Below the pieces are notes generated by a model that searched no databases, was not told where the DNA came from, and saw only the letters and a list, made by a program, of their open reading frames with translations. Positions 15,168 to 16,361 of a stretch of 16,361 nt of DNA are shown piece by piece. Numbering within the stretch: position 1 is the first letter of the stretch; each line of letters starts with the position of its first letter. The position numbers and the translations under genes were made by a program. Source of the stretch: JBCCRH01 sp039208045 (lineage in GTDB: Bacteria > Bacteroidota > Bacteroidia > Chitinophagales > Saprospiraceae). The stretch lies in assembly GCA_039208045.1 (NCBI GenBank), contig JBCCRH010000080.1, forward strand, positions 1 to 16,361. The letters are read 5' to 3'.

Positions 15168-15911
15168 ATGAACGCAGAGGATAACCCCCTCCCGAGGTAC
15201 GATTTTAAAGCAGGAAGTACCTTATTAGTCAATAAACCGCAGGGGTGGACGTCGTTCGACGTCGTGAATAAAATTCGCCATAAGTTAAAGCGCAAACTCA
15301 AAGTAAAGAAGATAAAAGTAGGCCATGCGGGCACGCTCGATCCAATGGCTACTGGCTTACTCATTATCTGTACAGGCAAGGCTACCAAAACCTTGGCTAG
15401 TCATCAAGGCTTACCCAAATGGTATACTGGAACGTTTCATATTGGTGCCAACACGCCTTCTTACGACATGGAGACAGAAATAGAAGAACGCTTTCCCACC
15501 GAACACATCACAGCAGACTTGATCGAAACAGCCAGAAAGCAATTTCTTGGAAAGATAGAGCAAGTTCCGCCTATGTTCTCTGCTATTAAAGTGGATGGGC
15601 AGCCGCTGTACAAGAAAGCACGGAAAGGTGAGGCGATAGAAATTTCTCCCCGTCCAGTAGAAATCTTTGAGTTTAACTTGACAAGAATAGAACTTCCAGA
15701 AATCGATTTTGAGGTACATTGCAGCAAGGGCACTTATATTCGTAGCCTCGCCTATGATTTTGGAAAGGCACTGAACTGCGGAGCCTACCTACAGAAGTTA
15801 GAGCGTACCTCTATTGGAAAATATAAATTGGAAGATGCTTGGGAGTTGGAGGACTTGGTGGCATATATTGAGGCGCTGCCGGAGGTGGTTTCGGCTGCGG
15901 AAAAGAGATAG
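15168..15911 (+). CDS. truB: tRNA pseudouridine(55) synthase
   Basis: This 247-residue cytoplasmic enzyme converts uridine 55 in the T-loop of tRNAs to pseudouridine. NKPQGWTSFDVVNKIR near the start is the family's KP...TS motif. GHAGTLDPMATGLL contains the catalytic aspartate at residue 58. YTGTFHIGANTPSYDMETEI and PPMFSAIKVDGQPLYKKAR are further TruB blocks, and CSKGTYIRSLAYDFG is the conserved C-terminal motif. It lacks the C-terminal PUA domain of the longer E. coli enzyme, which I believe is normal for Bacteroidota. It follows uppP by 37 bp and is the last gene of the run; its TAG stop overlaps the first base of GGGCTAAGC, where the inverted-repeat terminator region begins. Confidence 0.97.
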   Translation: MNAEDNPLPRYDFKAGSTLLVNKPQGWTSFDVVNKIRHKLKRKLKVKKIKVGHAGTLDPMATGLLIICTGKATKTLASHQGLPKWYTGTFHIGANTPSYDMETEIEERFPTEHITADLIETARKQFLGKIEQVPPMFSAIKVDGQPLYKKARKGEAIEISPRPVEIFEFNLTRIELPEIDFEVHCSKGTYIRSLAYDFGKALNCGAYLQKLERTSIGKYKLEDAWELEDLVAYIEALPEVVSAAEKR

Positions 15912-16048
15912 GGCTAAGCTTTTGGGCGGTGGCCGGGCTTTTTAAGAACCACATTAGGCACTTTAGGAACACTTCAGATTTGACAGACTTACGTGCTATC
16001 TAATGTGCCCTTATGTGACTTATGTGGTTAACAACAGCCTAGCCCTTA
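15912..16048. terminator. Convergent intergenic region with inverted short-repeat arrays, likely bidirectional terminator
   Basis: AGGGCTA (15910-15916) pairs with TAGCCCT (16040-16046), and AACCACAT (15947-15954) pairs with ATGTGGTT (16022-16029). The left arm holds CACATTAGG (15950-15958), CACTTTAGG (15959-15967) and the degenerate CACTTCAG (15970-15977). The right arm holds three ATGTG units starting at 16003, 16013 and 16022, which on the minus strand read CACATAAG-like. The result is two inverted arrays of one 9-10 bp unit between truB and the SHOCT gene, both of which transcribe into it. Terminator function is inferred from this position and from the folding potential. Confidence 0.6.
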
Positions 16049-16361
16049 CTAGAATGAATCAATCAACTTCTTCTTCATCATCTCAAATTCTTCCTCTGAT
16101 AGAATCCCTTTTTCCTTGAGCGAGGCCAATTCGCGCAAGCGATCTAATATTTCTGCATTATTTGGTTCTGGGGTGGAGGTATTATCCTCTTCTACAGTTG
16201 CCGCTGGCGTCTCCGTTGCGGAGGCAGTAGTAGTAGCCGTGATGATTTCTTCCTCTTCAGCTGCATCCTTCTTTGCTTTTTGCTCCTGCCGCCATTGTTC
16301 TGCTACTTTCTTACCCTTCTCGAACTTCTCTTTATACATCTTTCTCAAGCGAGCAGGATCA
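16049..16361 (-). CDS. SHOCT-domain protein (5' end missing)
   Basis: The frame is open to the right edge of the window, so about 103 C-terminal residues are visible. The last ~30 residues form a SHOCT (short C-terminal) domain: ILDRLRELASLKEKGILSEE followed by EFEMMKKKLI. This is a small helical module found at the ends of many proteins and of unsettled function. Before it comes a low-complexity linker rich in Thr, Ala and Glu (EEEEIITATTTASATE), and before that a basic helix (KFEKGKKVAEQWRQEQKAKK). An in-frame TTG at 16348 and ATG at 16339 exist, but the continuing open frame (DPARL before them) suggests the true start is outside. It converges on truB. Confidence 0.75.
   Translation of the reverse strand, partial: DPARLRKMYKEKFEKGKKVAEQWRQEQKAKKDAAEEEEIITATTTASATETPAATVEEDNTSTPEPNNAEILDRLRELASLKEKGILSEEEFEMMKKKLIDSF

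Noticed and set aside
8557..15923. GGGCTAAGCTTTT shared by the 3' flanks of leuS and truB
   Set aside because: A 13-base match on either strand is expected by chance several times in a window this size; the shared position after stops is suggestive only.

Overview
The window looks like chromosomal DNA of a Bacteroidota bacterium, most likely a Saprospiria/Lewinella-type relative. Four things point there: a very long secreted protein built of SprB-type repeats with a type IX secretion (T9SS) type A sorting domain; an OmpA-family protein with the PorE-like order beta-propeller, carboxypeptidase-regulatory-like domain, OmpA; a leucyl-tRNA synthetase without the zinc-ligand cysteines; and the gene order ftsX - DUF3098 - uppP - truB. 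Most of the window is ordinary core genome plus a T9SS cargo gene. I see no CRISPR array, phage genes, transposase, rRNA or tRNA.

Layout. 1-1566 (+): 3' part of the OmpA-family envelope protein, cut by the window edge. 1643-2506 (+): secreted two-domain protein of unknown function, whose start lies inside an imperfect inverted repeat. 2517-8489 (-): 1990-residue multidomain SprB-repeat surface protein, convergent with the preceding gene. 8578-8594: REP-like palindrome between that gene and leuS. 8605-11415 (-): leuS. 11416-11962: 547 bp of non-coding DNA, unusually rich in repeats. It holds a 147-bp element with inverted ends, two copies of a 13-bp-stem hairpin in a longer repeated unit, CCCCTAAA tracts and a C-rich tract that is G-quadruplex-prone on the minus strand. 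11963-12427 (+): small membrane-anchored coiled-coil protein. 12430-13005 (-): small secreted beta-rich protein. 13046-15911 (+): ftsX, DUF3098 gene, uppP and truB in one tight run. 15912-16048: convergent intergenic region made of inverted arrays of a 9-10 bp unit. 16049-16361 (-): SHOCT-domain protein, cut by the right edge.

How the genes fit together. The ftsX-to-truB run joins cell-division and envelope functions (FtsX, UppP) with a tRNA modification enzyme; the run is conserved in Bacteroidota. The left part carries surface functions: an OmpA protein of the type that ties T9SS to peptidoglycan, and a large T9SS-exported protein that probably works in adhesion or gliding. leuS is housekeeping. 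The least explained sequence is the 11.4-11.95 kb island together with the two smaller repeat structures near 8.58 kb and 15.95-16.03 kb. All three sit at gene ends or between genes and look like dispersed genomic repeats; genome-wide copy counts would settle that.
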